Shown here: positions 1 to 8,448 of the stretch, one piece after another
Numbering within the stretch: the stretch's first letter is position 1
How the letters are laid out: the number at the start of each line of letters is the position of its first letter
From: Parabacteroides chinchillae
Lineage (GTDB): Bacteria > Bacteroidota > Bacteroidia > Bacteroidales > Tannerellaceae
Length of the DNA stretch: 64,000 nucleotides
Assembly (NCBI RefSeq): GCF_900108035.1
Contig: NZ_FNVS01000012.1
Location: forward strand, 59,676-123,675
Direction of reading: 5' to 3'
Program-made: the position numbers and the translations under genes
Notes under the pieces: model-generated
Told to the model about the DNA's origin: nothing
Seen by the model: only the letters and a program-made list of their open reading frames with translations
Databases searched by the model: none

Positions 1-16
1 AAAAGAGAAATCGGAT

Positions 17-835
17 ATGATAATGGAGAGCCTTAGCAAAGCACTGCAAACGGTTGTGAATGTATATGAACATTCCTCGATTGCACTTTGTGGCTCTACC
101 CTATCTTCACTTTGGAATACGGATATTGCCATAGTAGAGAAGCAGATTGAGCAGCAACAATGCAAACTGAGAGATATAAACGATGAATTGCGCGAAGCAT
201 CCAACTCATATGAAATGACTCCGTTCAACGGTGCATCACCGGAATATGTGGCATTGCTTGAGCGGAAACTTGAAAGATATAAGGCCGATTATGACAAAGA
301 GAGGCATATCCTTGACGGATTATACTCTCAAAAACGTAAGTTATCCGAACAATTATCCCACATCGGTAATGATCTGTTTGGTGATATATATAGTCAGTGT
401 TCAGCATTGTTATCATCCGTCCGGAGATATTTTGATACCACTGTGTCAGATGACCATGATAACGAGAATGTGGAAATGGTCTCAGTTCTGACATATTTCC
501 CCATGCACCTTGTATCGAAAATATACGAGTTATGCAACGGATCTCAATTCAAAGAAATGGACGAGGTGGACTTCTTTCATGCCATAAACCTCCATCCCGA
601 TTCACACTTACTTCAAATCAATCCGGGAGAAAAGGTGAGGGTGTGCTATCTGATCAGTAGACTTGGAACAACACTTGGAACTCCGTCAAAGGAGGAATGG
701 ACTAACGCCATCCTCTCCCGGCTTGACATAAAATCACAGTTCTACCGCTCAAAATATCGGCAACCCGTCAGCGATATGCCAAGCGAAGCCAACGCCGAAT
801 TTGCCGCAGCCATCAAAGAAATCTTCGACAAGTGA
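17..835 (+). CDS. Unknown coiled-coil protein at edge of a putative integrated element
   Basis: I do not recognise this protein (272 aa from the first ATG). Residues about 35-125 are rich in Glu, Lys, Gln and Arg with heptad-like spacing and probably form a coiled coil. The C-terminal third is globular, with no motif I know. There is no signal peptide or membrane segment, so it is probably cytoplasmic. The frame is open back to the first base of the window, so the true start may lie upstream. It reads toward the altered tRNA-Ser at 1101-1185 and is followed by repeat-rich DNA, which suggests it is the last gene of an element integrated there. That placement is inference. Confidence 0.6.
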   Translation: MIMESLSKALQTVVNVYEHSSIALCGSTLSSLWNTDIAIVEKQIEQQQCKLRDINDELREASNSYEMTPFNGASPEYVALLERKLERYKADYDKERHILDGLYSQKRKLSEQLSHIGNDLFGDIYSQCSALLSSVRRYFDTTVSDDHDNENVEMVSVLTYFPMHLVSKIYELCNGSQFKEMDEVDFFHAINLHPDSHLLQINPGEKVRVCYLISRLGTTLGTPSKEEWTNAILSRLDIKSQFYRSKYRQPVSDMPSEANAEFAAAIKEIFDK

Positions 836-1002
836 CCGCTTTGCTTTACTACCGTACCCCATATATACGGCATTAAACTAAACCGACCATATCCGGCAAT
901 ATCAAGGCCGGAATGAAAGGGAAAAACAAAAGGGAAAATAAAAATATTCTTTCCCTTACTTTTCTTTTCCCTTTAGTCATGCCGTTTGCATAGCGTATGT
1001 AG

Positions 1003-1064
1003 CACCCATTTTTACACTAAAAAAGAAACACCCAACCTTACATTCTTGGGTGTAAAATTGGGTG
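1003..1064. repeat. Inverted pair of 15-bp repeats, integrase arm-site-like
   Basis: The 15-mer at 1003-1017 (cacccatttttacac) recurs inverted at 1050-1064 with one mismatch. Between them an 8-bp arm at 1028-1035 (acacccaa) pairs with 1046-1053. The array lies 37 bp from the altered tRNA 3' end. Repeats of this size beside a tRNA are typical of tyrosine-recombinase arm sites, but no integrase gene is in view, so the role is inferred. Confidence 0.4.
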
Positions 1065-1100
1065 TTGTTGATGTAATTCTCTGATAATCAGAGTTGATTG

Positions 1101-1185
1101 TGGAGCTGGAGGGATTCGAACCCCAGGAACCTCTCAGTTCAACGGTTTTCAAGACCGCCGCAATCGACCACTCTGCCATCTCTCC
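1101..1185 (-). tRNA. tRNA-Ser(UGA) with replaced 3' end (chimeric or non-functional)
   Basis: From its 5' end (1185) through 1110 it is identical over 76 nt to the intact tRNA-Ser(UGA) at 47683-47767, with anticodon loop CUUGAAA. The last nine positions (1101-1109) differ at five. The acceptor 3' strand reads CAGCTCC and pairs with only four of the seven bases of GGAGAGA, the closing T-stem pair is broken, and the Ser discriminator G is A. The ending CCTCCAGCTCCA resembles the 3' end of Bacteroidales tmRNA. It is best read as an att junction between a tRNA-Ser gene and an element carrying an ssrA 3' end. A -7 box (TACCTTTG) survives upstream at 1219-1226, so it may still be transcribed. Confidence 0.75.
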
Positions 1186-1218
1186 AGTCGTGCAACCGTT
1201 TTTCTCTCGATTGCGGTG

Positions 1219-1226
1219 CAAAGGTA
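1219..1226 (-). promoter_or_regulatory. -7 promoter box of the chimeric tRNA-Ser
   Basis: The minus strand reads TACCTTTG, matching the Bacteroidota TAnnTTTG box, 34 bp upstream of the tRNA 5' end. No good -33 TTTG is present at 19 bp. The intact tRNA-Ser copy has the same box. Confidence 0.5.
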
Positions 1227-1368
1227 ATAAGTTTTTTTTTACTTCCTAGCGTTTGGTATTATATTTTTCTTTTTCGTTTATTATTTTTCTTTTAGCTATC
1301 CGTATGAACGTTTAAAGATAATTTATTGTTATTTTTGTAGACAGTATTAATACAGTAAACAGTTTTTT

Positions 1369-1842
1369 ATGAGAAATTTAAAAGGTTTATTAGCAATCTC
1401 AGTCGTACTTCTTTTGGTTAGTTGTACAATGTCTGCAAAAACAGGAGAAAAGCAAGCAGAGAAAGCAACAACCGCGGAAGTTGTGCATCTAAATAAAACA
1501 GAGTTTCTTTCTAAAGTATTCGATTTCGAGAAAAGTCCGAATAAATGGGTTTACGAAGGAGACAAACCTTGCATAATTGATTTTTATGCTGACTGGTGTG
1601 GTCCGTGTAAGAAAGTAGCTCCTATTTTAAATGAGCTTGCTGAAACTTACAAAAACGACATTGTGATTTATAAAGTAAATGTTGACAAAGAAAAAGAGCT
1701 AGCCTCTGCATTCGGGATACAAAGTATACCAACATTTTTATTTATTCCGATGAACGGGCAACCTCAAGTTGCACAAGGTGCCCTACCTAAGGAAGCTTTT
1801 GTTGAACAAATTAATAGCTTCTTGCTCGGTAAAAAGAAATAA
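1369..1842 (+). CDS. Thioredoxin-fold lipoprotein
   Basis: A 157-aa membrane-anchored thioredoxin. Residues 1-18 form a lipoprotein signal peptide with lipobox LVSC (Cys19). The thioredoxin domain follows from about residue 40, with the active site WCGPC at 76-80 and the cis-proline at 121 (SIPT). It should act in the periplasm on the inner or outer membrane, reducing or exchanging disulfides of exported proteins; the partner is not evident. It is a single-gene unit, followed by a strong hairpin at 1872-1923. The family call is firm; the physiological role is inferred from localisation. Confidence 0.9.
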   Translation: MRNLKGLLAISVVLLLVSCTMSAKTGEKQAEKATTAEVVHLNKTEFLSKVFDFEKSPNKWVYEGDKPCIIDFYADWCGPCKKVAPILNELAETYKNDIVIYKVNVDKEKELASAFGIQSIPTFLFIPMNGQPQVAQGALPKEAFVEQINSFLLGKKK

Positions 1843-1871
1843 AAACGACGCAACAGTCTATATAAAAGCAA

Positions 1872-1923
1872 AAGAAAAGGTTTGTATCTGTTTTTAATAA
1901 AACTAAGATACAAACCTTTTCTT
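1872..1923. terminator. Strong hairpin after thioredoxin gene
   Basis: A stem of about 18 bp (1872-1889 with 1906-1923) with a 16-nt AT-rich loop. It starts 30 bp after the thioredoxin stop codon and has A and T runs on both sides, so it could stop transcription from either direction. Confidence 0.75.
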
Positions 1924-2010
1924 ATTTAATTGCCCACCCTATTTCTTTTAGCCTTCTATTCAAATCAATTCAGTTGTTTATCTAAATTTCATCAGATAAT
2001 TACCAATACA

Positions 2011-2045
2011 AAAAAGAGGATATCCTAAAAGGATATCCTCTTTTT
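2011..2045. terminator. Bidirectional terminator between thioredoxin gene and rpsP
   Basis: A perfect 15-bp stem, 2011-2025 with 2031-2045 (core gaggatatcc), with a 5-nt loop, an A run on the left and a T run on the right. It lies just past the rpsP stop codon on the minus strand. Confidence 0.85.
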
Positions 2046-2065
2046 TATTTTAGCACCAGCACGAA

Positions 2066-2605
2066 TTATTCAGCACTTTCAGCTGCAGGAGCTTCCTCTG
2101 CAGGAGCAGCTTCTTCAGCTTGAGCAGCAGCGGCTGCAGCTGCCAATTCTGCTTTCTTCTTAGCTACAACTTCTGCTTTTGCCTTATTTGCTTCTTTCTC
2201 TGCTTCCAGACGAGCCTTAGCTTCAGCTCTTGCAGCTTCGCTATCTTTGTCTTTTACAGCCTGAATAGAAGACTGTTTGTTTTTCAACCAAGCCTGAAAT
2301 TTCTCTTCAGCTGCTGCTTCGTCGAAAGCACCCTTCTTTACACCTTCCAGCAAATGCTTTTTCATGCAAACTCCTTCACGAGAAAGAATATTGCGAGTTG
2401 TATCTGTAGGTTGTGCACCTACCTGTAACCAATACAAAGCTCTTTCGAAGTTCAAATCTACTGTAGCAGGATTAGTGTTCGGATTATAAGAACCTATCCT
2501 TTCAATAAATCTTCCATCACGTGGAGCCCTGCTGTCTGCGACTACAATCTGATAAAAAGCGTAGCTTTTACGACCGTGTCTTTGCAATCTAATTTTTGTT
2601 GCCAT
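2066..2605 (-). CDS. rpsP: 30S ribosomal protein S16
   Basis: The first 80 or so residues are a classic S16 core beginning [13 protein letters not shown], with the [14 protein letters not shown] segment; S16 helps fold the central 16S domain. At 179 aa it is about twice the bacterial norm, because of a low-complexity Ala/Glu/Lys-rich tail from about residue 115, as is common in Bacteroidota. It is transcribed alone from an exact consensus promoter (2645-2675) and ended by the hairpin at 2011-2045. In many bacteria rpsP sits with rimM and trmD; it does not here. Confidence 0.97.
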   Translation of the reverse strand: MATKIRLQRHGRKSYAFYQIVVADSRAPRDGRFIERIGSYNPNTNPATVDLNFERALYWLQVGAQPTDTTRNILSREGVCMKKHLLEGVKKGAFDEAAAEEKFQAWLKNKQSSIQAVKDKDSEAARAEAKARLEAEKEANKAKAEVVAKKKAELAAAAAAAQAEEAAPAEEAPAAESAE

Positions 2606-2644
2606 GTTTGAATAATTAATTTAAGCTGTTTGTATTAGCGGGTG

Positions 2645-2675
2645 CAAAGATAAGTTTTTTCGTCTTTAAAACAAA
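2645..2675 (-). promoter_or_regulatory. Consensus Bacteroidota promoter of rpsP
   Basis: The minus strand reads TTTG, exactly 19 nt, then TATCTTTG, matching TTTG-N19-TAnnTTTG at every defined position. The transcript would start near 2638, leaving a leader of about 33 nt. Confidence 0.85.
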
Positions 2676-2701
2676 CTTTTAAACAGAAAAACGTTTAAAA
2701 G

Positions 2702-3616
2702 TTAATGATTCACCATCCATTTATGCCTTAATCCCCGTAAACTTTTTTGTATATACTTGTTAAGTATGATAAGAGTCACGGCTACTATTATCAGAAGGAT
2801 ACCTAAAGCAACATGAGAAGTAAAAGGTTCACTAAATAGTAAAACACCGACACATACGGCTGTCACCGGTTCCATTGCCCCCAAAACAGCAGTCAATGTT
2901 GATCCTATATTATGCACTGCCTGTACTAAAGTGACATTAGAAATCACAGTCGGAACAATAGCTAATAAAATAAGATTCATCCATGACTGTCCATCCGGTA
3001 TCGGTTGCAGCCCGCCATTCATCAATGCCTTAACAAGAAACATGAATGTACTGACTATAAATACATAAAAGGTAAGTTTCCGTCCATTCATAACATGTAC
3101 CCTCGACTTATTTACCGTAACTATATATAAAGCATACCCTACAGCCGAAAAAAGAACAATAACTACACCAACAGGATTTAAAGCCAATTCTCCATCTCCT
3201 ATAGAAAGACGTGCAACACCGGATACGGCTAAAAGAATAGCAAACACAGTTACCCATGAAGTCTTTTCTTTAAATACCGTCATCATAATAAGAGCGACAA
3301 ATATAGGATAAGTGAAATGGAGCGTCGTAGCAATTCCTGCTGCCATAAAGTTATATCCCCAAAATAGGAACAATGAGGATATTGTATAAAATCCACCCAA
3401 CAATATCAGCACCGGAATATCCCTTTTGTCTATCTGAAAAGATTGCTTTTCCACTTTCATAACTCCCGCCAGAGAAATCGCAGCAAAAAAGAAACGATAA
3501 AAAAGAATGGAATCAAACAGCATTCCACTAGCCATGAGAGGTAATGTAAATAACGGTATTAAACCAAACGTTACAGAAGTTGCAATACCAAACGCAAAAC
3601 CTTTGAGGTTACTCAT
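2702..3616 (-). CDS. DMT-superfamily (EamA) transporter
   Basis: A 304-aa inner-membrane protein with about ten hydrophobic segments arranged as two similar halves (around residues 5-140 and 150-290). This is the architecture of the drug/metabolite transporter EamA family. The second half carries the typical helix with PVTAVCVGVLLFSEP. Members export metabolites or amino acids, but the substrate cannot be read from the sequence. It stands alone between rpsP and a TlpA-like gene. Confidence 0.88.
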   Translation of the reverse strand: MSNLKGFAFGIATSVTFGLIPLFTLPLMASGMLFDSILFYRFFFAAISLAGVMKVEKQSFQIDKRDIPVLILLGGFYTISSLFLFWGYNFMAAGIATTLHFTYPIFVALIMMTVFKEKTSWVTVFAILLAVSGVARLSIGDGELALNPVGVVIVLFSAVGYALYIVTVNKSRVHVMNGRKLTFYVFIVSTFMFLVKALMNGGLQPIPDGQSWMNLILLAIVPTVISNVTLVQAVHNIGSTLTAVLGAMEPVTAVCVGVLLFSEPFTSHVALGILLIIVAVTLIILNKYIQKSLRGLRHKWMVNH

Positions 3617-3685
3617 CGTAATTTCTTTTTTTTAAAACAATCAACATATACCTGCAGTTGCGATGATATACTTGTATACTAACTT

Positions 3686-4879
3686 TTACTCTAATAATCC
3701 GGTTATGGCATCAAGTATCTCTTTATCTGTAACCTCTTTATTATAGCCATTTATTACTTTCCTTATCGTTCGATGCTCATCCAGTATAAAAAAGACAGGA
3801 GCCGCTCCTCCAGTCCGATAGTCTTTAATTACAGCATCCGTAGCACTCAGGAACATATAAGTTATATTGTGTTTATCCACATAATTTTGTCTGGAATGTG
3901 CATTCCGTTTCCATGTTTCAATTGCCACAACTTCAAGTTTATCCTCGCCAAAGTCATCTTTTAATTTATTCAGGAAAGGAATGGATACCATACAAGGCCC
4001 ACAGCCAATACCCGTAAATTCTAATAATACCACTTTGCTTTTAATGTCCGACAAAGATACAGTTTTTTCTTTTATATCGTTCAACGTCCAATCCGGAGCC
4101 TTTATTCCAGTAAGTTCCGGCAGAACCGGTACATTACGTTTTTGACCATACATACGAACTTCAAAGTCCTTCGGAAAATAATCAGATAAATTAAAATCTT
4201 CAATAGACAACCTATTATATTCAACATCCACGCATGTAACAGCGGAAATACTATGGCATTGCTCCCTCCTGTATTTATAAGGCAGGTCATCCGATTTTCG
4301 AATCCAAAGCTCATAAACAGATGTGGGATCAAAAGCATACGGATTATCCATATAATAAGCTTTTCCAAAGAATTCGACCTGTTTATCTTCTTTTATGGTT
4401 AATTTAAAGTGATAACATTCCGCCATATCATCAAGCTCCATCGTAATTTTGTCATTCGTTTCAAGTGCATATTTAATAACATTCTTAGTGAAGCTAAAAA
4501 AAGGTGGAGTAACAAGCCTGAACGGCAATTTCCTTACTGTAAAATCATCCAGAACGATATTCTTATCTTCATCATATACTATAGCTCTCTTTTTACCATC
4601 ATATCCGCCATAAAATTCAATACTTGGCGTAAAGCATACATAAGAAGCACCAATAATAGTGTCAATAGGATTGTTATATTCATTCACTATGAATGGAGTC
4701 CGATAGGAGGCAATAGTATCTCCCGGTTCCCAGGCTTCCATAATCTCCGTATAGGTAGCAGACTCAATCTTCTCCAAATTATCTAACACTTTTCCCAGAT
4801 AATCCTTCTTCATATCCTGAGCAGCATTTGTCATAGCAGACAATAAGAATGCAGAAATAATCAACAGTCGTGTTTTCAT
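3686..4879 (-). CDS. Secreted TlpA/ResA-like thiol-disulfide oxidoreductase
   Basis: A 397-aa exported protein with a signal peptide in residues 1-20 (ends NAAQD). Residues 20-250 are a beta-rich region I cannot assign, of the kind often placed before thioredoxin domains in Bacteroidota. A TlpA/AhpC-TSA thioredoxin domain follows (about 258-397), with active site CGPC at 293-296 and a cis-Pro segment AAPVFF. It probably acts in the periplasm as a reductase for exported proteins or cytochrome assembly. It is monocistronic, and separated from the DJ-1 gene by a terminator at 4971-5006. Confidence 0.85.
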   Translation of the reverse strand: MKTRLLIISAFLLSAMTNAAQDMKKDYLGKVLDNLEKIESATYTEIMEAWEPGDTIASYRTPFIVNEYNNPIDTIIGASYVCFTPSIEFYGGYDGKKRAIVYDEDKNIVLDDFTVRKLPFRLVTPPFFSFTKNVIKYALETNDKITMELDDMAECYHFKLTIKEDKQVEFFGKAYYMDNPYAFDPTSVYELWIRKSDDLPYKYRREQCHSISAVTCVDVEYNRLSIEDFNLSDYFPKDFEVRMYGQKRNVPVLPELTGIKAPDWTLNDIKEKTVSLSDIKSKVVLLEFTGIGCGPCMVSIPFLNKLKDDFGEDKLEVVAIETWKRNAHSRQNYVDKHNITYMFLSATDAVIKDYRTGGAAPVFFILDEHRTIRKVINGYNKEVTDKEILDAITGLLE

Positions 4880-4970
4880 AGCAATATCTTTATTAGTTCA
4901 ATCTATTATAATTTCGTAAAAAAACTACATCAAAGCATATTCCGAAATAATCGTACATACAAATATAAAG

Positions 4971-5006
4971 AAAAGTCAGACCCGACAACTGTCAGACCTG
5001 ACTTTT
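4971..5006 (-). terminator. Terminator of the pdxJ-exbBD-tonB-DJ-1 operon
   Basis: A 9-bp stem, aaaagtcag (4971-4979) with ctgactttt (4998-5006), enclosing a smaller gaca/tgtc hairpin. It lies 64 bp past the DJ-1 stop codon. The trailing minus-strand sequence is AT-rich rather than a pure U run. Confidence 0.65.
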
Positions 5007-5069
5007 ACCACCTTTTAACAGACTGTATAAAGGTTATCTTTTATCCCTTCTTATTTTAGAATGATTAAA

Positions 5070-5615
5070 TTACAAAAGTAATCCCGCCGCTACTTCTTCG
5101 GCAACTGCTTCGCCTTTTAATGCAGCAACCAATGCCAATCCAAAATTAAATACTAATCCGGGACCTTTACCCGTAATGACATTGCCATCCACTTCTACCG
5201 CCTCACCCGTGACATTTGCACCAACCAACTTTGGTTCGAAACCCGGATAACAAGTAGCATTACGGCCTTTCAACAAACCTAATCCTCCTAACACAAGCGG
5301 AGCGGCACAAATAGCAGCAACTACCTTTTGATTACGATATTGCTCTAAAAGCCTTTCTTTTAATGGCTCATAATTGTTTAAATTAATTGCCCCAGGCATG
5401 CCTCCGGGTAAAACCAAAGCATCTGCATCCGTTAGATCTGTTTCTGCAAACAAACTATCTGTCACAAATTCCATACCATGAGCACCCGTTACTTTGCGTT
5501 CGCCCGTAATAGAAACGGTTTTCGCATCAATACCTCCGCGACGTAAAATATCTACGGTTCCAACAGCTTCCAGTTCTTCGAAGCCGGTAGCAAAGAATAC
5601 ATACGCTTTCTTCAT
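5070..5615 (-). CDS. DJ-1/PfpI family protein (YajL-like)
   Basis: A 181-aa cytoplasmic protein of the DJ-1/ThiJ family. The conserved acid is in the FEELEAVG segment (residues 13-19), and the nucleophilic-elbow cysteine is Cys103 in AAICAAP. GPGLVFNFGLALV near the C terminus is typical of the YajL/DJ-1 branch. Relatives are reported as redox-sensing chaperones or glyoxalase/deglycase enzymes; which activity applies here cannot be read. It starts 17 bp after the tonB-like gene and is the last gene of that operon, suggesting co-expression with the energy-transducing complex. Confidence 0.9.
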   Translation of the reverse strand: MKKAYVFFATGFEELEAVGTVDILRRGGIDAKTVSITGERKVTGAHGMEFVTDSLFAETDLTDADALVLPGGMPGAINLNNYEPLKERLLEQYRNQKVVAAICAAPLVLGGLGLLKGRNATCYPGFEPKLVGANVTGEAVEVDGNVITGKGPGLVFNFGLALVAALKGEAVAEEVAAGLLL

Positions 5616-5632
5616 GACTTTATCCGATTATA

Positions 5633-6481
5633 TTATTTAAACTTATAAACATACGTAATTGTTCCGCTTTGGTTATTTGTTCCGTTAATGCTATTAAACT
5701 TAGCACGACGGGCAGCGTCCAAAGCACTTTTACGCATAGATGCATTATCAATATTAGTTCCCCGGCCTATCTCCGTAAATATCACATTCCCTTTCGGATC
5801 TACTGTAATATTAATCACTATACGCCCTTCCTCTTGTATGGTATAAGCAGGACGCGGTAGTCCTCCGGCTCCGATAGAACGACCATTCAGATTAAATGAG
5901 CCGTAACCTCCCACTCCTTCATTTGCTCCATGATCGGAATTTCCAAACGGACTTCCCTGGTTGCCTGTTCCAGAAGCGGCATCGCCCTGACTATTACCAT
6001 CGGTACTACCCATACCGAAAGCACCGGCTACTTTATTACTAATAGCCTGTTCTTTTTTACGTCGTTCGTCTGCTATACGCTTCTTTTCAGCTTCTTCTTT
6101 ACGAATACGCTCCTTTTCTATCTCTTCCTTGCGTCTCTTCTCCGCTTCCTCTTTTTTCCGTTTCTCTTCTTTCTTTTTAGCCTCATTAATAGCGACACTC
6201 TCTTCGATATCCTGAGTTATCAATTCTTCTTTCGAAGCTTCAACCTTAGGTGCAGGTTCCGGAGGAGGAGGCGTTGTCGTCTCCTGAGGTAGTTCCTGTC
6301 CGGTATACTTAGGTTCAAACATTCCTGCAGCAGCATCTACGTTTCCGAAATTGACCAATACGCCTCCATCTTCATCGGGTATAATCGTTTTCAAAACCGA
6401 AAACCACAGGATAAGAAAAAGTACTGCATGGAAAGCAGCCGTACCAACTATACCATATATGTCATCTTTATTAAACTTCAT
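5633..6481 (-). CDS. TonB-family energy transducer
   Basis: A 282-aa protein with one N-terminal membrane anchor (about residues 11-30), a Pro-rich stretch (PPPPEPAPK, near 68-77), a long Lys/Glu-rich helix (about 84-148), a Gly/Ser/Asn-rich linker, and a C-terminal TonB/TolA-type domain (about 205-282, with GRIVINITVDPKGNV). It should span the periplasm and pass proton-motive force from ExbB/ExbD to outer-membrane receptors such as the one at 30150-32036. The charged helix also resembles TolA, so a Tol-like role is possible. It starts 5 bp after exbD. Confidence 0.88.
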   Translation of the reverse strand: MKFNKDDIYGIVGTAAFHAVLFLILWFSVLKTIIPDEDGGVLVNFGNVDAAAGMFEPKYTGQELPQETTTPPPPEPAPKVEASKEELITQDIEESVAINEAKKKEEKRKKEEAEKRRKEEIEKERIRKEEAEKKRIADERRKKEQAISNKVAGAFGMGSTDGNSQGDAASGTGNQGSPFGNSDHGANEGVGGYGSFNLNGRSIGAGGLPRPAYTIQEEGRIVINITVDPKGNVIFTEIGRGTNIDNASMRKSALDAARRAKFNSINGTNNQSGTITYVYKFK

Positions 6482-6486
6482 AGACG

Positions 6487-6897
6487 TTATTTCTGCGGAC
6501 GTGTGGCAAGCACCATCTTAAACTTATTTTCGTTCGCTATATTCAAAATCTTTACAATTTCTTTATAAGGTACGGTTTCATCCGCATAAAGAGCTACAAA
6601 CATTTCCGGTTCTTTGGCATAGCTATCTTGCAGAAACGGAGTAATCTCTTCAAATGAAACCTGTTTTTCCCGTTGGTTGCCAAAAGCTACATAATAATTC
6701 AAATTGGCATCTATCGTCACACGGGTAAGCGGTTTAGCTGCAGTTTGCTTCTGAGCTTGCGGCAAGGTGACTTTGATAGCATTCGGAATTACAACAGTAG
6801 AAGTAACCATAAAGAAAATCAACAATAGAAATATGACGTCCGTCATAGATGCCATGCTGAAAGATTCATTTACTTTTGTTCTTCTTTTTAAAGCCAT
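6487..6897 (-). CDS. exbD: ExbD/TolR biopolymer transport protein
   Basis: A 136-aa protein with a single N-terminal membrane helix (about 15-38, MTDVIFLLLIFFMV) that carries the conserved membrane Asp (D20) needed for proton coupling. A periplasmic domain follows. Length and order fit ExbD. It sits 5 bp after exbB and just before the TonB-like gene, so the three probably form one inner-membrane motor. Whether it belongs to an Exb or a Tol system cannot be settled here. Confidence 0.92.
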   Translation of the reverse strand: MALKRRTKVNESFSMASMTDVIFLLLIFFMVTSTVVIPNAIKVTLPQAQKQTAAKPLTRVTIDANLNYYVAFGNQREKQVSFEEITPFLQDSYAKEPEMFVALYADETVPYKEIVKILNIANENKFKMVLATRPQK

Positions 6898-6902
6898 CTC
6901 AA

Positions 6903-7616
6903 TTAATTTGCTGGTTCGTTCAATAAATCCATAAATTCCATTGTACGGGCTTCCATCTTATTCACAACATTATCTACCTGGGAAACCAGATAGTTATATG
7001 CAAACAAAGCGATAATACCTACCACAAGACCTCCAACTGTTGTGACCAAAGCTTCATAAATACCATTAGACAGTAACGAAACGTCTACATTCGTTCCGGC
7101 ATTAGCCATATCAAAAAACGCACGTACCATACCAGTCACAGTACCTAAGAACCCTAACATAGGGGCACCTGCCGCTGTCGTAGCAATCAAAGGAAAACCT
7201 TTTTCCAACTTTGCAATTTCCAGGTTGCCTACATTCTCTATTGCCACAAGGACATCATTCATAGGACGTCCCAAACGGGTGATTCCTTTTTCTATCATAC
7301 GTGCAGAAGGCGTATTTGTACTACGACAAAGATTCAACGCCGAATCCAACTTACCTTCATGAATATAATCTTTAATACGGTTCATAAAAGACTCGTCCTC
7401 TTTACCGGCACGGCGGATAACCATTAACCGCTGCACAAAGATGTATATTGCCATCAGAGACAATAACAACAATACAATCATAATCCACCCGCCTTTAAAT
7501 GCAAGGTCTATAACATTAATCTCAGCCTCTGTAGGAAGTGGTGCCACTGATGTCAGATCAGGCATCTGATCTGCTGCCTGTGCTCCTGTGGCCTGGAGTG
7601 AAAGTAAAATACTCAT
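6903..7616 (-). CDS. exbB: MotA/TolQ/ExbB proton channel family protein
   Basis: A 237-aa protein with three membrane segments (about 44-64, 135-160 and 180-205), the MotA/TolQ/ExbB layout. The segment LIATTAAGAPMLGFLGTVTGMV is the family signature around the second helix. With ExbD it forms the proton-driven channel that energises TonB. It lies 33 bp after pdxJ, in a pdxJ-exbB-exbD-tonB-DJ-1 operon. Confidence 0.93.
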   Translation of the reverse strand: MSILLSLQATGAQAADQMPDLTSVAPLPTEAEINVIDLAFKGGWIMIVLLLLSLMAIYIFVQRLMVIRRAGKEDESFMNRIKDYIHEGKLDSALNLCRSTNTPSARMIEKGITRLGRPMNDVLVAIENVGNLEIAKLEKGFPLIATTAAGAPMLGFLGTVTGMVRAFFDMANAGTNVDVSLLSNGIYEALVTTVGGLVVGIIALFAYNYLVSQVDNVVNKMEARTMEFMDLLNEPAN

Positions 7617-7649
7617 ACTTAATTTAATTATGAATTTTCAATTTTTAAT

Positions 7650-8363
7650 TTACGAAAGGCAATCCTTATATAGTTTAATAGTCTCTTTCAATCCATAATA
7701 TAAAGCATCACAGATTAAAGCATGTCCTATAGAAACCTCATCCAACCAAGGAATGTTCTGATTAAAATACGCCAGATTATCCAAATTCAAGTCATGACCG
7801 GCATTTACTCCTAATCCCAAACTTTTAGCTTGTTGTGCTGCAGCTATAAAGGGCGCGATAGCTTCTTCACGATTCTCCGGATATTTAGTTGCATACGGCT
7901 CCGTATAAAGTTCAATACGGTCGGTGCCGGTTTTTGCAGCCAGTACAATATTATCCAGATCTGTACCTACAAAAATAGATGTACGAATACCATGCGTAGT
8001 AAAAATATCAACTAACTCACTCAAACGGTCAAAATGAATTTTCACATCCCATCCTGCATTAGACGTTATTGCATCCGGAGCATCCGGAACAAGCGTAACT
8101 TGTGTAGGTTTCACCTTCAAAACCAAATCCACAAATGCATCACAGGGATAACCTTCTATGTTAAACTCTGTTTTAATCAACGGTTTCAAAGCAAACACAT
8201 CACTGTAACGGATATGTCTTTCATCAGGACGAGGATGAACTGTAATCCCCTGAGCACCGAAAGATTCACAATTCTGAGCGACTTCCAGCACGTCCGGCAT
8301 ATTACCGCCACGCGCATTACGAATAGTTGCAACCTTGTTAATGTTTACACTTAAATTTGTCAT
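7650..8363 (-). CDS. pdxJ: Pyridoxine 5'-phosphate synthase
   Basis: A 237-aa cytoplasmic TIM-barrel enzyme that condenses 1-deoxyxylulose 5-phosphate with 3-amino-2-oxopropyl phosphate to make pyridoxine 5'-phosphate, the last ring-forming step of DXP-dependent vitamin B6 synthesis. Family segments include [26 protein letters not shown] and [11 protein letters not shown]. Length matches the family. It is the first gene of the five-gene operon running to 5070, a mix of B6 synthesis and membrane energisation with no obvious functional link. Confidence 0.96.
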   Translation of the reverse strand: MTNLSVNINKVATIRNARGGNMPDVLEVAQNCESFGAQGITVHPRPDERHIRYSDVFALKPLIKTEFNIEGYPCDAFVDLVLKVKPTQVTLVPDAPDAITSNAGWDVKIHFDRLSELVDIFTTHGIRTSIFVGTDLDNIVLAAKTGTDRIELYTEPYATKYPENREEAIAPFIAAAQQAKSLGLGVNAGHDLNLDNLAYFNQNIPWLDEVSIGHALICDALYYGLKETIKLYKDCLS

Positions 8364-8392
8364 CGAATATCGTTATATCTTTTTTTCTTGAT

Positions 8393-8410
8393 TACATTTG
8401 CACAAAAGTA
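8393..8410. promoter_or_regulatory. Divergent -7 boxes for pdxJ operon and CBS-nadK
   Basis: The plus strand has TACATTTG at 8393-8400 and the minus strand has TACTTTTG at 8403-8410. Both match TAnnTTTG, neither with a clear -33 TTTG. The plus-strand box means transcription begins near 8407, so the CBS protein must start downstream of that, at 8449. Confidence 0.5.
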
Positions 8411-8448
8411 TCGACAAATTTAGTAGGATTTGGGGAATTTACAGAAAA

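Noticed and set aside
1012..1221. Open frame across the tRNA-Ser (reads [14 protein letters not shown])
   Set aside because: This is the well-known spurious translation of a tRNA-Ser gene, not a protein.
8398..8448. Longer N terminus for the CBS protein
   Set aside because: The earlier ATG overlaps the -7 promoter box, so it would not be transcribed in frame.
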